A stretch of DNA of 20,722 nt from Limnoraphis robusta CS-951 (GCF_000972705.2 NZ_LATL02000273.1:1-20722); one strand, 5' to 3'. Positions 1-7,865 are shown, counted from the first letter of the stretch. Numbers and translations: made by a program. The notes: generated from the sequence alone by a model not told the origin.

Positions 1-21
1 AGAGAAGTAACTTAGTAGACG

Positions 22-1224
22 ATTTATGGTACAAAACGGTACTATCTGTAAGATCAGATAATAGATCTATGCAACGAGCCTTTCAAACCCAACTCAAACT
101 TAACAACCGTCAAAGAACCTTAATGGCGACCCACGCGGGATATTCTAGGTGGGTTTGGAATTGGGCGTTAGCGATGTGGAATGAAGCTTACAAACAGGGT
201 TTAAAACCTTCTGCGAATAAGCTAAAAAAGTTCTACACCAATCACGTCAAACCTCAATATTCCTGGCAGTCAACGCTAAGTTCTAGAGTTTATCAATTTG
301 CCTTCATGCACTTGGGAGAAGGATTTAGCCGATTTTTTCAAGGCATTGCTGAACATCCTAAATTCAAGAAAAAAGGCAGAAACGATAGCTTTACGATTGA
401 TAACTGTGGCAAGGTAATGAGGTTTTCGGGGAAGAGATTGAAGCTTCCTTTCATTGGATGGGTTAACACTTACGAAGCCCTTCCTGAAATTCAAACCAAA
501 CGAGTCACAATAAGCCGTAAAGCTGATTCTTGGTATCTGTCTGTCGCTTACGAATTTGAGCCAGAACAGACTGTTAAATCAAGAGAATACCTGGGTGTTG
601 ATGTTGGAGTTAAGGTCTTAGCTACCTGTTCAGATGGCACTGTTTTTGCCAATCCAGCAGCCCACAAAAAAGCTCAAAAAAATCTGGCTAGACTTCAACG
701 TGAACTCTCTAGAAAACAGAAGGGTTCAAATAACAGGAATAAAGCTAGACTGAAACTCGCAAAAGCATATCAAAGAGTGGCTAACATCCGAAAAGATACA
801 ATTCATAAATTGACCTCATGGCTATGCAAAAACCACGCAGTCATCGGGTTAGAAGACTTGAATGTTTCTGGGATGTTAAAAAATCACAAGTTAGCGGGTG
901 CTATTGCTGATTCTGCTCTTTCTGAAATTCGTCGCCAAGTTGAGTATAAGTCTGAGTGGTACGGTTCAAGAGTAGTGTTTGCTGATAGATTCTATCCGTC
1001 AACTAAAACCTGTTCAAATTGCGGTCACGTTCAAGAAATAGCTCTGAAAGAACGAGTTTTCAACTGTAATAATTGCGGTGTAAGCATTGACCGTGATTTG
1101 AATGCCAGCCTGAATTTAGAAGGTTATGCCGAGGGCTTCTTGGTGAAATGCCTGTCTGACCGGGTGCTGCCGACAGTCCGGGGTGATGCAGGAAATAAAC
1201 ATTAACACGGTTTGTACCGCGTTA
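22..1224 (+). mobile_element. TnpB-only IS200/IS605-type element with terminal hairpins
   Basis: A tnpB gene is flanked by structures typical of this superfamily. On the left, ATGGTAC (26-32) pairs with GTACTAT (39-45) with one G-T pair, and TATCTG (43-48) pairs perfectly with CAGATA (55-60). The two stems share 43-45 and so exclude each other. On the right, AACACGGT (1204-1211) and ACCGCGTT (1216-1223) form a stem with one mismatch and a TTGT loop, overlapping the tnpB stop codon. The left and right ends also share GGTACAAA in inverted orientation (28-35 and 1211-1218). No tnpA lies inside the window, so mobility would need a TnpA in trans. Exact ends are not established; a TCAA at 1277-1280 could be the right cleavage site. 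Confidence 0.6.
69..1205 (+). CDS. TnpB family RNA-guided nuclease / IS200/IS605 OrfB
   Basis: This 378-residue protein has the TnpB layout: an N-terminal DNA/RNA-binding region (about 1-150), then a RuvC-like nuclease. Visible motifs are RuvC-I GVDVG (D178), RuvC-II GLEDL (E262), a four-cysteine zinc finger CSNC...CNNC (C315, C318, C333, C336) and RuvC-III DRDLNAS (D343). All three acidic residues and the zinc ligands are present, so it is not visibly inactivated. Family members use an RNA from the element's 3' end (omega RNA) to cut DNA and favour element retention; activity here is inferred. The start is the first ATG after the left-end hairpins, without a clear Shine-Dalgarno. The length is near the usual 350-400. 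Confidence 0.9.
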   Translation: MQRAFQTQLKLNNRQRTLMATHAGYSRWVWNWALAMWNEAYKQGLKPSANKLKKFYTNHVKPQYSWQSTLSSRVYQFAFMHLGEGFSRFFQGIAEHPKFKKKGRNDSFTIDNCGKVMRFSGKRLKLPFIGWVNTYEALPEIQTKRVTISRKADSWYLSVAYEFEPEQTVKSREYLGVDVGVKVLATCSDGTVFANPAAHKKAQKNLARLQRELSRKQKGSNNRNKARLKLAKAYQRVANIRKDTIHKLTSWLCKNHAVIGLEDLNVSGMLKNHKLAGAIADSALSEIRRQVEYKSEWYGSRVVFADRFYPSTKTCSNCGHVQEIALKERVFNCNNCGVSIDRDLNASLNLEGYAEGFLVKCLSDRVLPTVRGDAGNKH

Positions 1225-1371
1225 TATCAGTTTTATAAAGCAGATGCAGAGGCGGAATCAGAAAAAAAATCTAGAGTCAATTCGACTGATTAACCGAACC
1301 CTCTGTTTCAGAAATTGTTCATTTGCCATTATCATGCAAAATTAAACCTAATCTGTTGGTGAGGAGTTGTA

Positions 1372-2904
1372 ATGCAATTAAAGGAGTTACTCGCAAAAGT
1401 TGCCGATCTGTCTGAATTAAAATCCCATCCGGCTTTTGAGAAAGAAGTCAAAGGGTTAGCCACCAATTCCCATGCTTGTCAAACCGGGGATTTGTTTATT
1501 GGAATGCCGGGAACCCGAGTTGATGGCGGGGATTTCTGGCCTGTAGCTTTCGCCAACGGTGCAGTCGCGGCGTTAGTCTCCCAAGCGGCGGCACAGAAAA
1601 CACCGCTCACCCCAAACGAAAACACAGAACTTCCCTGTGTCATTCCTACTGCCAATATGACGACCACTTGCGCTCAAGTTGCAGCCGCTTTTTATGGGTA
1701 TCCGGCTCAACAGCTTAAACTGGTTGGCGTAACAGGAACCAACGGCAAAACCACAACCACTCATCTGATTGAATATTTGTTGGATCTGGCGGAAAAACCT
1801 ACTGTTTTGTTTGGGACGCTCTACACTCGTTGGTTAGGTTCTCAACAAACAGCCGCCTATACCACTCCTTTTGCGGTAGAACTCCAACAAAAGTTAGCGG
1901 AAGCTGTGAAAGCTGGTTGTCAGTATGGCGTGATGGAAGTCAGTTCCCATGCACTCCACCAAGGACGAGTCTTGGAATGTCCCTTTGAGGTGGCGGTGTT
2001 TACCAACCTGACGCAAGACCATCTCGATTATCACCCGACGATGGAAGATTATTTTGAGGCGAAGGCGTTGCTGTTTAGTCCTCAATACCTCAAAGGTCGG
2101 GCGGTGATTAATGCGGATGACCCTTACGGAAAACGTTTAATTGAACGTTTAGAACCCCATCAAGTTTGGAGTTACAGCATTAACGACTCAACCGCAGATT
2201 TATGGGCCGATCAACTCAGTTATCAACCCAATGGCGTGACCGGAGTTTTACATACCCCCCAAGGTGAAGCGGCGTTTGAGTTGCCGTTGGTGGGTCAATA
2301 CAATTTATCGAATTTACTGGCGGCTCTTGGTGCAGGTTTGGCGCTGGGACTAGATTTAATGGCGATGATCACAAATTTACCCCAATTTCCAGGTGTACCG
2401 GGACGGATGGAACGGGTGCAAATCAGTCCAGAGCAGGATATTAGTGTGATTGTTGATTATGCACATACCCCTGATAGTTTGGAGAATTTGTTGAAGGCGT
2501 CTCGTCCATTTATTCCGGGGCGAATGATTTGTGTGTTTGGTTGCGGGGGAGATCGCGATCGCACGAAACGCCCGAAAATGGGGAAAATTGCCGCAGATCT
2601 CGCGGATGTGGTGGTCGTGACTTCGGATAATCCTCGCACAGAAGATCCCAACCGAATTCTAGAGGATATTTTAGCCGGGATTACTTTAGAGGTCGAACCC
2701 ATCGTGATGTGCGATCGCGCCCATGCCATTCAGCGTGCTATTTTAGAGGCGAAACCGGGAGATGGGGTTTTGATCGCCGGAAAGGGTCACGAAGATTATC
2801 AAATTTTAGGAACTGAGAAGGTTCATTTTGATGATCGCGAACAAGCTCGGGACGCCCTTCTAGCGAGAAGTTTAGAAAGCGGATCTTCGGATGAGACTGC
2901 CTGA
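1372..2904 (+). CDS. murE: UDP-MurNAc-tripeptide synthetase (meso-diaminopimelate-adding)
   Basis: MurE is the cytoplasmic Mur ligase that adds meso-diaminopimelate to UDP-MurNAc-L-Ala-D-Glu using ATP, in peptidoglycan precursor synthesis. The 510 residues show an N-terminal UDP-binding domain (about 1-105), the ATP loop GVTGTNGKTTT (119-129), the FTNLTQDHLDYH segment (210-221), the carbamylated-lysine region EAKALLF (K231), the YAHTPDSL motif (363-370), and DNPR (419-422), the signature for meso-DAP rather than lysine. KGHEDYQ (431-region onward, near 471-477) closes the C-terminal domain. Length is normal. The ATG follows GAGGAG at a short spacing. It stands alone here, not in a dcw cluster, as is common in cyanobacteria. 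Confidence 0.97.
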   Translation: MQLKELLAKVADLSELKSHPAFEKEVKGLATNSHACQTGDLFIGMPGTRVDGGDFWPVAFANGAVAALVSQAAAQKTPLTPNENTELPCVIPTANMTTTCAQVAAAFYGYPAQQLKLVGVTGTNGKTTTTHLIEYLLDLAEKPTVLFGTLYTRWLGSQQTAAYTTPFAVELQQKLAEAVKAGCQYGVMEVSSHALHQGRVLECPFEVAVFTNLTQDHLDYHPTMEDYFEAKALLFSPQYLKGRAVINADDPYGKRLIERLEPHQVWSYSINDSTADLWADQLSYQPNGVTGVLHTPQGEAAFELPLVGQYNLSNLLAALGAGLALGLDLMAMITNLPQFPGVPGRMERVQISPEQDISVIVDYAHTPDSLENLLKASRPFIPGRMICVFGCGGDRDRTKRPKMGKIAADLADVVVVTSDNPRTEDPNRILEDILAGITLEVEPIVMCDRAHAIQRAILEAKPGDGVLIAGKGHEDYQILGTEKVHFDDREQARDALLARSLESGSSDETA

Positions 2905-3572
2905 AAATGTTAAAATCTGTAACAGAACTGACTGTTAAAGGTCGGTGAGCATGACGTTTTAAGCTCTAAAAAGTGTGGGCTAGTTATTGATTGTGGTTAG
3001 CTACGTGTTCCACAAAATCGTTGAGAAGTCTGTTGAATTTCTCCGGTGCTAGTCCCCTCTTTTCTTGAGCATTTGATCAAAAATGTGACAATCACAAAAG
3101 CTCCACAAGATCTCTGTCTTAAGATAGAGAACTGGTGATAGCCTATGGGTTAAGTTAGGGTAAGCATAATGGGCTGTATCCTTGACCTCAAGAGTTTTGG
3201 TACAACTGACTCAAGAGGGATTTACGGATTGAATACCCCCTTATTTTGGGAAAAAACATCAACTTAATTTGATGAAAATCGCACCTAATAAAATATTTTC
3301 TGCTTAACTAGGGAGCATCAATTGTATAAACAGATAACACGGTGGTGTTATTCTTTGTGAAGATGAGAAAAGTCTCATCGAAAAATCCTGAGTTCAAAAC
3401 CATATAAAAAAGGTCTAAGCTGATAGAGATCATATTAGAGCGAAAAATTAGGGTGCATAAACTGAGTGGGACCTCCCGTAGATAGACTGGGATATGAGTC
3501 TAGCTTTGAACTTCAAGGTTTTGAGATGTTCAGAGCTGCCCTTGTTCAAGAGTTATGATCAGAAGGTATTTT
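2905..3572. other. Noncoding interval with several small perfect hairpins
   Basis: No plausible gene is seen in either direction. The interval contains small inverted repeats: TAACAG/CTGTTA (2920-2925 and 2932-2937) just after murE, ATAACAC/GTGTTAT with a GGTG loop (3334-3351), GATGAGA/TCTCATC with an AAAG loop (3362-3379) and TAGACT/AGTCTA (3483-3488 and 3497-3502). None is followed by a convincing T tract, so they are weak as intrinsic terminators. No tmRNA, SRP RNA, RNase P or Yfr1 signature was recognised. The stretch could be a long 5' region of the small membrane-protein gene at 3573 or encode an unrecognised RNA. Confidence 0.4.
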
Positions 3573-3854
3573 ATGGACACTGTATTAACCTATTACTTTG
3601 TAGTTGCATTTGCTGCTTTTGGGATGTGGTTCACCCTGTTTTGGAATGACCCCACAACTCCTCTCAATGACCGCATATCTTGGATTATTTTGTTGCTTGC
3701 ACCTCTCTGTTGGCCAATAACAATTCCCACATCCATACTGAAACTGACAACGATGCGAACCCGTAGCCGCGTTACTATGGAAAAGTCAATCTCGATTAAA
3801 CCCGCATCTTTAGCAACGATGTCCAGCAAAACAGAGATCGATGATCAGATTTAA
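3573..3854 (+). CDS. Small two-helix membrane protein, tandem paralog 1
   Basis: Not a family I can name. From the chosen ATG (3573) the protein has 93 residues with two hydrophobic helices joined by a short polar loop. The first carries a WFTLFW motif and the second reads SWIILLLAPLCWPITIP. The pattern WF-x-LF ... SW-xx-L ... WPIT-x-P-x-S recurs in the next two genes, so these are paralogs. A basic and hydroxylated tail of about 40 residues follows, probably cytoplasmic. The ATG at 3573 is preferred over 3555 because AGAAGG lies just before it and because the N-terminus then aligns with the paralogs. Function is unknown. Confidence 0.65.
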   Translation: MDTVLTYYFVVAFAAFGMWFTLFWNDPTTPLNDRISWIILLLAPLCWPITIPTSILKLTTMRTRSRVTMEKSISIKPASLATMSSKTEIDDQI

Positions 3855-3919
3855 TCTGGTGAGACTTCTCCGCTTATCCGCATTAGCTTTACAGAAGCTT
3901 AACATTGCCTTTACAAAAG

Positions 3920-3948
3920 TTGAATTTAAAAGGCTGGAAACCTATGCT
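3920..3948 (+). promoter_or_regulatory. Candidate sigma70-type promoter for paralog 2
   Basis: TTGAAT (3920-3925) and TATGCT (3943-3948) are separated by 17 bp and lie about 120 bp upstream of the gene at 4070. The boxes match four or more positions of the consensus each. Position and spacing suggest that paralog 2 has its own promoter rather than reading through from paralog 1. Confidence 0.4.
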
Positions 3949-4069
3949 AACATGAGTTAGAGGGGTTTACAATTATATGGCCTTCTGGCTAGATAAAACA
4001 GTTAAATTAGCCATGACTTCTAGCTAGAAAGCTGACGAGCAACAGAACATATCTACTCTTGAAAGACCG

Positions 4070-4276
4070 ATGGAAATACTACTACTGAACTATGGGATTG
4101 GTGCGGTTGCCGTCTTTTGCATTTGGTTTAAGCTGTTTTTAGATTATTCTGATTTTCCTGAAGATCAGAGTGTATCTTGGGTTATTTTGGTATTAGCGAC
4201 TTTATTATGGCCGATCACAGTTCCCCTATCAATACTTGAGCTAATTCTCAAGAAAACGAGAAGTCTCAAGTGTTAA
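4070..4276 (+). CDS. Small two-helix membrane protein, tandem paralog 2
   Basis: A 68-residue protein made almost only of the two-helix unit: helix 1 with IWFKLFL, a short acidic loop, helix 2 with SWVILVLATLLWPITVPLS, then a few basic residues ending in KTRSLKC. It aligns over its full length with the genes at 3573 and 4462 through the WF-x-LF and WPIT-x-P-x-S motifs. It is the minimal form of the family, with no C-terminal domain. About 215 bp separate it from the previous copy. No good Shine-Dalgarno is visible before the ATG. Function is unknown; conservation of the hairpin across three copies argues that it is a real gene despite the small size. Confidence 0.65.
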   Translation: MEILLLNYGIGAVAVFCIWFKLFLDYSDFPEDQSVSWVILVLATLLWPITVPLSILELILKKTRSLKC

Positions 4277-4339
4277 AGCTCAAAAATGACGAATCAGGAG
4301 CTTTAGGCAAAAGACTCGGCTCAAGAATTTATTTTTAAC

Positions 4340-4385
4340 AGAGACAAGAATAGCCAAGAATTAGAGCTTGTTCTATTCTTTCTCT
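4340..4385 (+). terminator. Long stem-loop between paralogs 2 and 3
   Basis: AGAGA plus AAGAATAG (4340-4344, 4346-4353) pairs with CTATTCTT plus TCTCT (4373-4385): 13 base pairs interrupted by one bulged C at 4345, with a loop of 19 nt. The stem is AT-rich and no T run follows, so intrinsic termination is possible but not demonstrated. It could instead act as a processing or regulatory structure between the two paralogous genes. Confidence 0.35.
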
Positions 4386-4461
4386 AGGATTCTGTAAGCT
4401 GAGTCGTGAACACCAATTGTCAAGAGATATTATTCTGTGAGCTGAACACATTGATAATTTT

Positions 4462-5082
4462 ATGATTTCCCTATTAGTCAGCTACTCAATTGGAGGCTTC
4501 ATTGCCTTTTTGATTTGGTTTAAATTGTTTCTTAATGATTCTACTGCTTCTCTGAGCGATTACAATTCCTGGAGAATGTTGCTGTTCGTCACCTGTTTAT
4601 GGCCAATTACGGCACCGGTTTCATTGATAGAAATTGGACTTAAAAATAAGCCGCTTCAAGAGAGTTTAAAGCCTTCAGTGCCTGCTAATCCTTTACCTTT
4701 AGGTTATCTTTTGAAGAAAGCTGGATTGATTTCTGAATCTCAAGTAATTCGAGCATTAGAAATTCAGCAAGCGACTGATAAACAGATGAGAATTGGAGAA
4801 ATTATCGCCTATCAGGGATGGTTAAAACAAGAAACCATCGATTTTTTTGCTGAATGTTTACCCCAGATGAGAAGTCAGCCCAAGCAACGGATTGGACAGT
4901 ATCTCAAATTAGCTAGACTTATCAATGATAGACAAATTCAGGCGATTTTAGACGAACAGCTTCAGACGGATTTACGATTTGGAGAAATAGCAGTTTTGAA
5001 AGGATGGGTTAACACAGAAACCGTGAATTTTATTATACGACATTTACAGGGAGAACCGTTAGCGATTTCCCTGTCAAAATAA
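4462..5082 (+). CDS. Two-helix membrane protein fused to duplicated MshEN/GspE-N-like domain, paralog 3
   Basis: Residues 1-60 repeat the two-helix unit of the two preceding genes (IWFKLFL; SW...LWPITAPVS). A linker (61-78) leads to two similar units of about 55 residues: 79-131 with LGYLLKKAGLI ... V-x3-L-x2-Q then RIGEIIAYQGW, and 143-195 with RIGQYLKLARLI ... I-x3-L-x2-Q then RFGEIAVLKGW. This spacing follows the RLG-x2-L-x3-G-x6-L-x3-L-x2-Q pattern of MshEN / type II secretion ATPase N-terminal domains, some of which bind c-di-GMP. In unit 1 the leading Arg is Pro and in unit 2 the inner Gly is Arg, so ligand binding is doubtful. The domain probably faces the cytoplasm. Partner and role are unknown. 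Confidence 0.75.
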   Translation: MISLLVSYSIGGFIAFLIWFKLFLNDSTASLSDYNSWRMLLFVTCLWPITAPVSLIEIGLKNKPLQESLKPSVPANPLPLGYLLKKAGLISESQVIRALEIQQATDKQMRIGEIIAYQGWLKQETIDFFAECLPQMRSQPKQRIGQYLKLARLINDRQIQAILDEQLQTDLRFGEIAVLKGWVNTETVNFIIRHLQGEPLAISLSK

Positions 5083-5088
5083 CAAGAG

Positions 5089-5523
5089 TTATTCCGATTC
5101 TTTGTGAGAAGAAGAGATGATTTTAAAGGGTATTGTCTTCATTTTATATTCGCTCGTTTGGATAGAATATTGAAGATCATTGACAAGAGCTTGAGCTTCT
5201 GATAAACTCTTGTTGAGATCATTGACAGCATCCTGTTTAGTTCTATCAATATTTTGGCGAGTTTGTGAGAGATTTTGAACCGACATCACCACCAAAACTA
5301 AAACAGTCGTCACCGTTGAAGTGGAAACGACAACAGCAATGACAATCCAAGTATTGAGAACAGGAGTTAGACGGCGAACCGTCGGAGCAATTTCGGCTTG
5401 AACTTCTGTTAACGTTGATTGTTGCAGAAAAGATTGAGCAGATAAACCCCTCTGAAAGCCAATAGAACCCAGAAAAACGAGAGAAAATAACCAAGCTAAT
5501 TGAATCAGATTACGGACTAACAT
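5089..5523 (-). CDS. Signal peptide/TM/coiled-coil protein, paralog of the adjacent TPR protein without TPRs
   Basis: A 144-residue protein with an N-terminal hydrophobic signal segment ending near LSAQS, a strongly hydrophobic helix (WIVIAVVVSTSTVTTVLVLVV), then a charged, probable coiled-coil stretch. From TVRRLTPVLN through SEAQALVNDLQ it aligns with the corresponding part of the upstream gene (AFRRTLSVVN ... SDAQAILYHLQ), so the two share one membrane/coiled-coil module. The ATG at 5523 is preceded by TTTGGAG and is favoured over an in-frame TTG that overlaps the upstream stop. The gap to the TPR gene is 11 bp, so the pair is probably one operon. I do not recognise a named family. Confidence 0.7.
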   Translation of the reverse strand: MLVRNLIQLAWLFSLVFLGSIGFQRGLSAQSFLQQSTLTEVQAEIAPTVRRLTPVLNTWIVIAVVVSTSTVTTVLVLVVMSVQNLSQTRQNIDRTKQDAVNDLNKSLSEAQALVNDLQYSIQTSEYKMKTIPFKIISSSHKESE

Positions 5524-5534
5524 TTGACTCCAAA

Positions 5535-6743
5535 TCAACTCTTATTTTGCATTAACGCTTGAAAACGTTCGTCATTCACTAAAGATTGAAAATCCGCCTC
5601 TTTTTTGCCTAAATTCCGAACAACAGTCGGTTTAAGTTCTATTGCTTTCTCTAGGCTTTCTAAAGCTAAATCAACTTTTTGCTGTACTCCATAACAACGC
5701 GCCTGATTGTACCACACTAAATAAAATTCTGGATTGAGTTGAGCCGCTTTTTGATAGGAAGTAATCGCTTCATCATATCTTTGAAGTTGAGCCAAAGCAA
5801 ACCCGCGATTATTCCAAGCATCGACATAATTTTCTTTTAAATGAATCGCTCGATCATAAGACAAAACCGCCGCCTCATAATATTTCATTTTCCCGAGGGC
5901 TACACCGCGATTATTCCAAGCATCCGCATATTCAGAGCGCAATTGTAAGGCTTTTTCATAGGAGGCGATCGCTTCGTGATATCGTTGTAGTTTAGTTAAA
6001 ACAACACCGCGATTATTCCAAACTTCTACCCCATGACAATCGAGTTGTAAGGCGCGATCATAAGCCTGAACTGCCTCATCATAGCAGCCTTGGGTAAAAA
6101 ATTTATCCCCTTGTTTGGCGTAATCCTGGGCGAGTTGAGAATTTTGTTGAGTATCGGGAGAAACAGGTTGAAGCAGTTGAAAATTTGATTGTGCTTTCAA
6201 CGTTTCAAAAGACTGATCAAATTCTGTATTTTTTTGTTGAAGATGATATAAAATAGCTTGAGCGTCAGAAATCAGGGTTTCCACCTCAGACAACGCATCC
6301 GCTTTGAGACTTTCGATTTCCTGTTGAGCTAAAACAGTTTGCTGTGATAATTTAGAAAGCAGAAACCAAACCCCAAAAGCAGCTAATGTCGGAAGCACTA
6401 ATAATAGAATCAGCAGCAAATTCACCACCGAAAGTGTGCGACGAAAAGCGTTATCAACTTCAGTTTGAATCGAGTTGTTAATATTCTGTGCTTCTCTAGA
6501 AACTGGCGTTTGGGCGATGGGGATAAGCGTTGGTTGTATCGAGAAAATTGAAGTCTGAGCCGCCAAAGTTAAGTTCGGAGAGAATATAATTGATACAATG
6601 ATAATCCAGCCCCCAAGGGTGAATGGGTTGGGAGTTGGATCAGCTAGTTTACGGACTCGTAAAAAAAATAATCGGATCGCCGTCGAACCTTTTATAGTCT
6701 TCATAGACGACCGAGAACTCCAAAGTAGAAAACCTGCTCCCAT
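5535..6743 (-). CDS. Membrane-anchored TPR protein
   Basis: The protein has a hydrophobic segment ending in an A-x-A-like site (SPNLTLAAQT), a second helix (LLLILLLVLPTLAAFGVWFLL), a coiled-coil region rich in Gln and Glu, and a C-terminal array of about five TPR units with repeated WNNRGVAL and AIASYEKAL-type motifs. TPR arrays mediate protein-protein contacts; the partner is unknown. The start is uncertain: TTG 6755, ATG 6743 or ATG 6704 (MKTIKGS), none with a clear Shine-Dalgarno. ATG 6743 is given here, and 6704 would give a tidier signal region. It is divergent from rimM and is followed 11 bp later by its TPR-less paralog. Confidence 0.8.
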   Translation of the reverse strand: MGAGFLLWSSRSSMKTIKGSTAIRLFFLRVRKLADPTPNPFTLGGWIIIVSIIFSPNLTLAAQTSIFSIQPTLIPIAQTPVSREAQNINNSIQTEVDNAFRRTLSVVNLLLILLLVLPTLAAFGVWFLLSKLSQQTVLAQQEIESLKADALSEVETLISDAQAILYHLQQKNTEFDQSFETLKAQSNFQLLQPVSPDTQQNSQLAQDYAKQGDKFFTQGCYDEAVQAYDRALQLDCHGVEVWNNRGVVLTKLQRYHEAIASYEKALQLRSEYADAWNNRGVALGKMKYYEAAVLSYDRAIHLKENYVDAWNNRGFALAQLQRYDEAITSYQKAAQLNPEFYLVWYNQARCYGVQQKVDLALESLEKAIELKPTVVRNLGKKEADFQSLVNDERFQALMQNKS

Positions 6744-6787
6744 ATATTCATTCAATTTATTGATTCTGCAAGTGTAGAAATCTTATC

Positions 6788-7402
6788 ATGTCTGAGTGGA
6801 TTGAAATTGGTAAAATTGTTGCCGCCCAAGGATTATATGGTGAAGTTCGGGTTAATCCCAATACTGACTTCCCCGAACGATTTCTTGAACCCGGAACCCG
6901 TTGGTTGCTTCAACCTGGACAGTCTGAACCCCAACCGATAGAACTTTTGGGGGGTCGTCTGATTCCCGGTAAGAGTCTGTATGTGGTTGAATTTGAAGGG
7001 ATTGAAAATCGAGAACAGGCGGAAGCCTTGCGGGATAGCACTTTATTTGTGTCAAAAAGCGATCGCCCCCATTTAGAAGAAAATGAGTTTTATTTAGAGG
7101 ATTTGATTGGTTTGAAAGTGTTCAACCAACTCAATGAAGAAGTGATTGGGGTTGTCATCAGTTTAGTTCCGGCGGGAAATGATTTGTTAGAAGTTGAACT
7201 GTATCCGTCAGCAGTAGAAACTTCAGAAACTTTAGAAGAAAATTCTGATTCACTTTCCTCGGATGAACCCTCAACTCCCCGCAAAAAACGTCCCTCGAAA
7301 CCGAAAACTGTCTTGATTCCTTTTGTTGAGGAAATTGTTCCGGTTGTCGATGTGGAAAAAGGTCGAGTTGAAATTACACCTCCTGTTGGACTCATTGATT
7401 GA
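6788..7402 (+). CDS. rimM: Ribosome maturation factor RimM
   Basis: RimM binds S19 in the 30S head and helps late 16S rRNA processing. The N-terminal beta-barrel carries WIEIGKIVAAQGLYGEVRV and the PRC-barrel domain follows (EFYLEDLIGLKVF ... LIPFVEEIVPVVDVE). At 204 residues it is longer than the roughly 170-180 usual for the family. The extra length is an acidic, Ser-rich then Lys/Arg-rich insertion (about 140-175) inside the PRC barrel, between DLLEVEL and the LIPF strand. The gene starts close to the divergent TPR gene and ends 10 bp from the convergent nitrate-reductase-associated gene. No clear Shine-Dalgarno precedes the ATG. Confidence 0.95.
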   Translation: MSEWIEIGKIVAAQGLYGEVRVNPNTDFPERFLEPGTRWLLQPGQSEPQPIELLGGRLIPGKSLYVVEFEGIENREQAEALRDSTLFVSKSDRPHLEENEFYLEDLIGLKVFNQLNEEVIGVVISLVPAGNDLLEVELYPSAVETSETLEENSDSLSSDEPSTPRKKRPSKPKTVLIPFVEEIVPVVDVEKGRVEITPPVGLID

Positions 7403-7412
7403 ATTTAGCCGT

Positions 7413-7865
7413 TTAAACGATATTGAATTCTTTCAAAGCGGGTAAAAAGTTGTGATTTTCGTGACTAGGGCGACTGAGTTTAATTAAGGCAAATCGCTGA
7501 ACAGGTGTTAAGTTTTGCCACTGTTCAAGAGTAAGTTTAACGCCTGTTTCTTCTGATTTTTGTTGAACGGTTTCAGGAATTGTTTGACAATCTAACCAAG
7601 CTGGATTTTCCTCAACAGGTAAATCTTTGAGGGGAATATCGGTATATTTTTCGGCGAGTTGTTGTAGTAAATTCCGATAACTTTGGATGTCTGAGGGTGT
7701 TGTTGTCGGTTGTTCAACTAAGGTTTGACGTTCGGTTTGTGGAAAATGATTCCAATGGGCTAATTTTAATTTCACCCCACAGGTATCGAGTTTATAGCGG
7801 ACAATCATCGGAATACAGCGCAAAGAAGCGACAAAATCATCTTCAAATTGAAAAAAATAAGTCAT
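7413..7865 (-). CDS. Nitrate reductase associated protein (Nitr_red_assoc family)
   Basis: The 150-residue protein begins with FFQFEDDFVASLRCIPM followed by VRYKLDTCGVKLKLAHW, which I recognise as the start of the cyanobacterial/proteobacterial nitrate-reductase-associated family (Pfam Nitr_red_assoc, PF09655). A second similar element near the C-terminus, GVKLTLEQWQNLTPVQRFALIKL, resembles the first, suggesting an internal duplication of a KLxLxxWxxF/L...R motif. The biochemical role is not established; family members often sit near nitrate assimilation genes, but none is seen here. A strong Shine-Dalgarno, GAGGAG, precedes the ATG. Soluble, with no signal peptide. Confidence 0.85.
   Translation of the reverse strand: MTYFFQFEDDFVASLRCIPMIVRYKLDTCGVKLKLAHWNHFPQTERQTLVEQPTTTPSDIQSYRNLLQQLAEKYTDIPLKDLPVEENPAWLDCQTIPETVQQKSEETGVKLTLEQWQNLTPVQRFALIKLSRPSHENHNFLPALKEFNIV

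Noticed and set aside
2457..2729. 90-codon open frame opposite murE
   Set aside because: It is the antisense shadow of a strongly conserved murE region.
3084..3096. TGTGACAATCACA as a CRP/SyCRP1 site
   Set aside because: The half-sites are separated by 3 bp, not the 6 bp of a CRP site.
7410..7419. CGTTTAAACG palindrome between rimM and the convergent gene as terminator
   Set aside because: It is only 10 bp, without a loop or T tract, and overlaps a stop codon; chance is a fair explanation.
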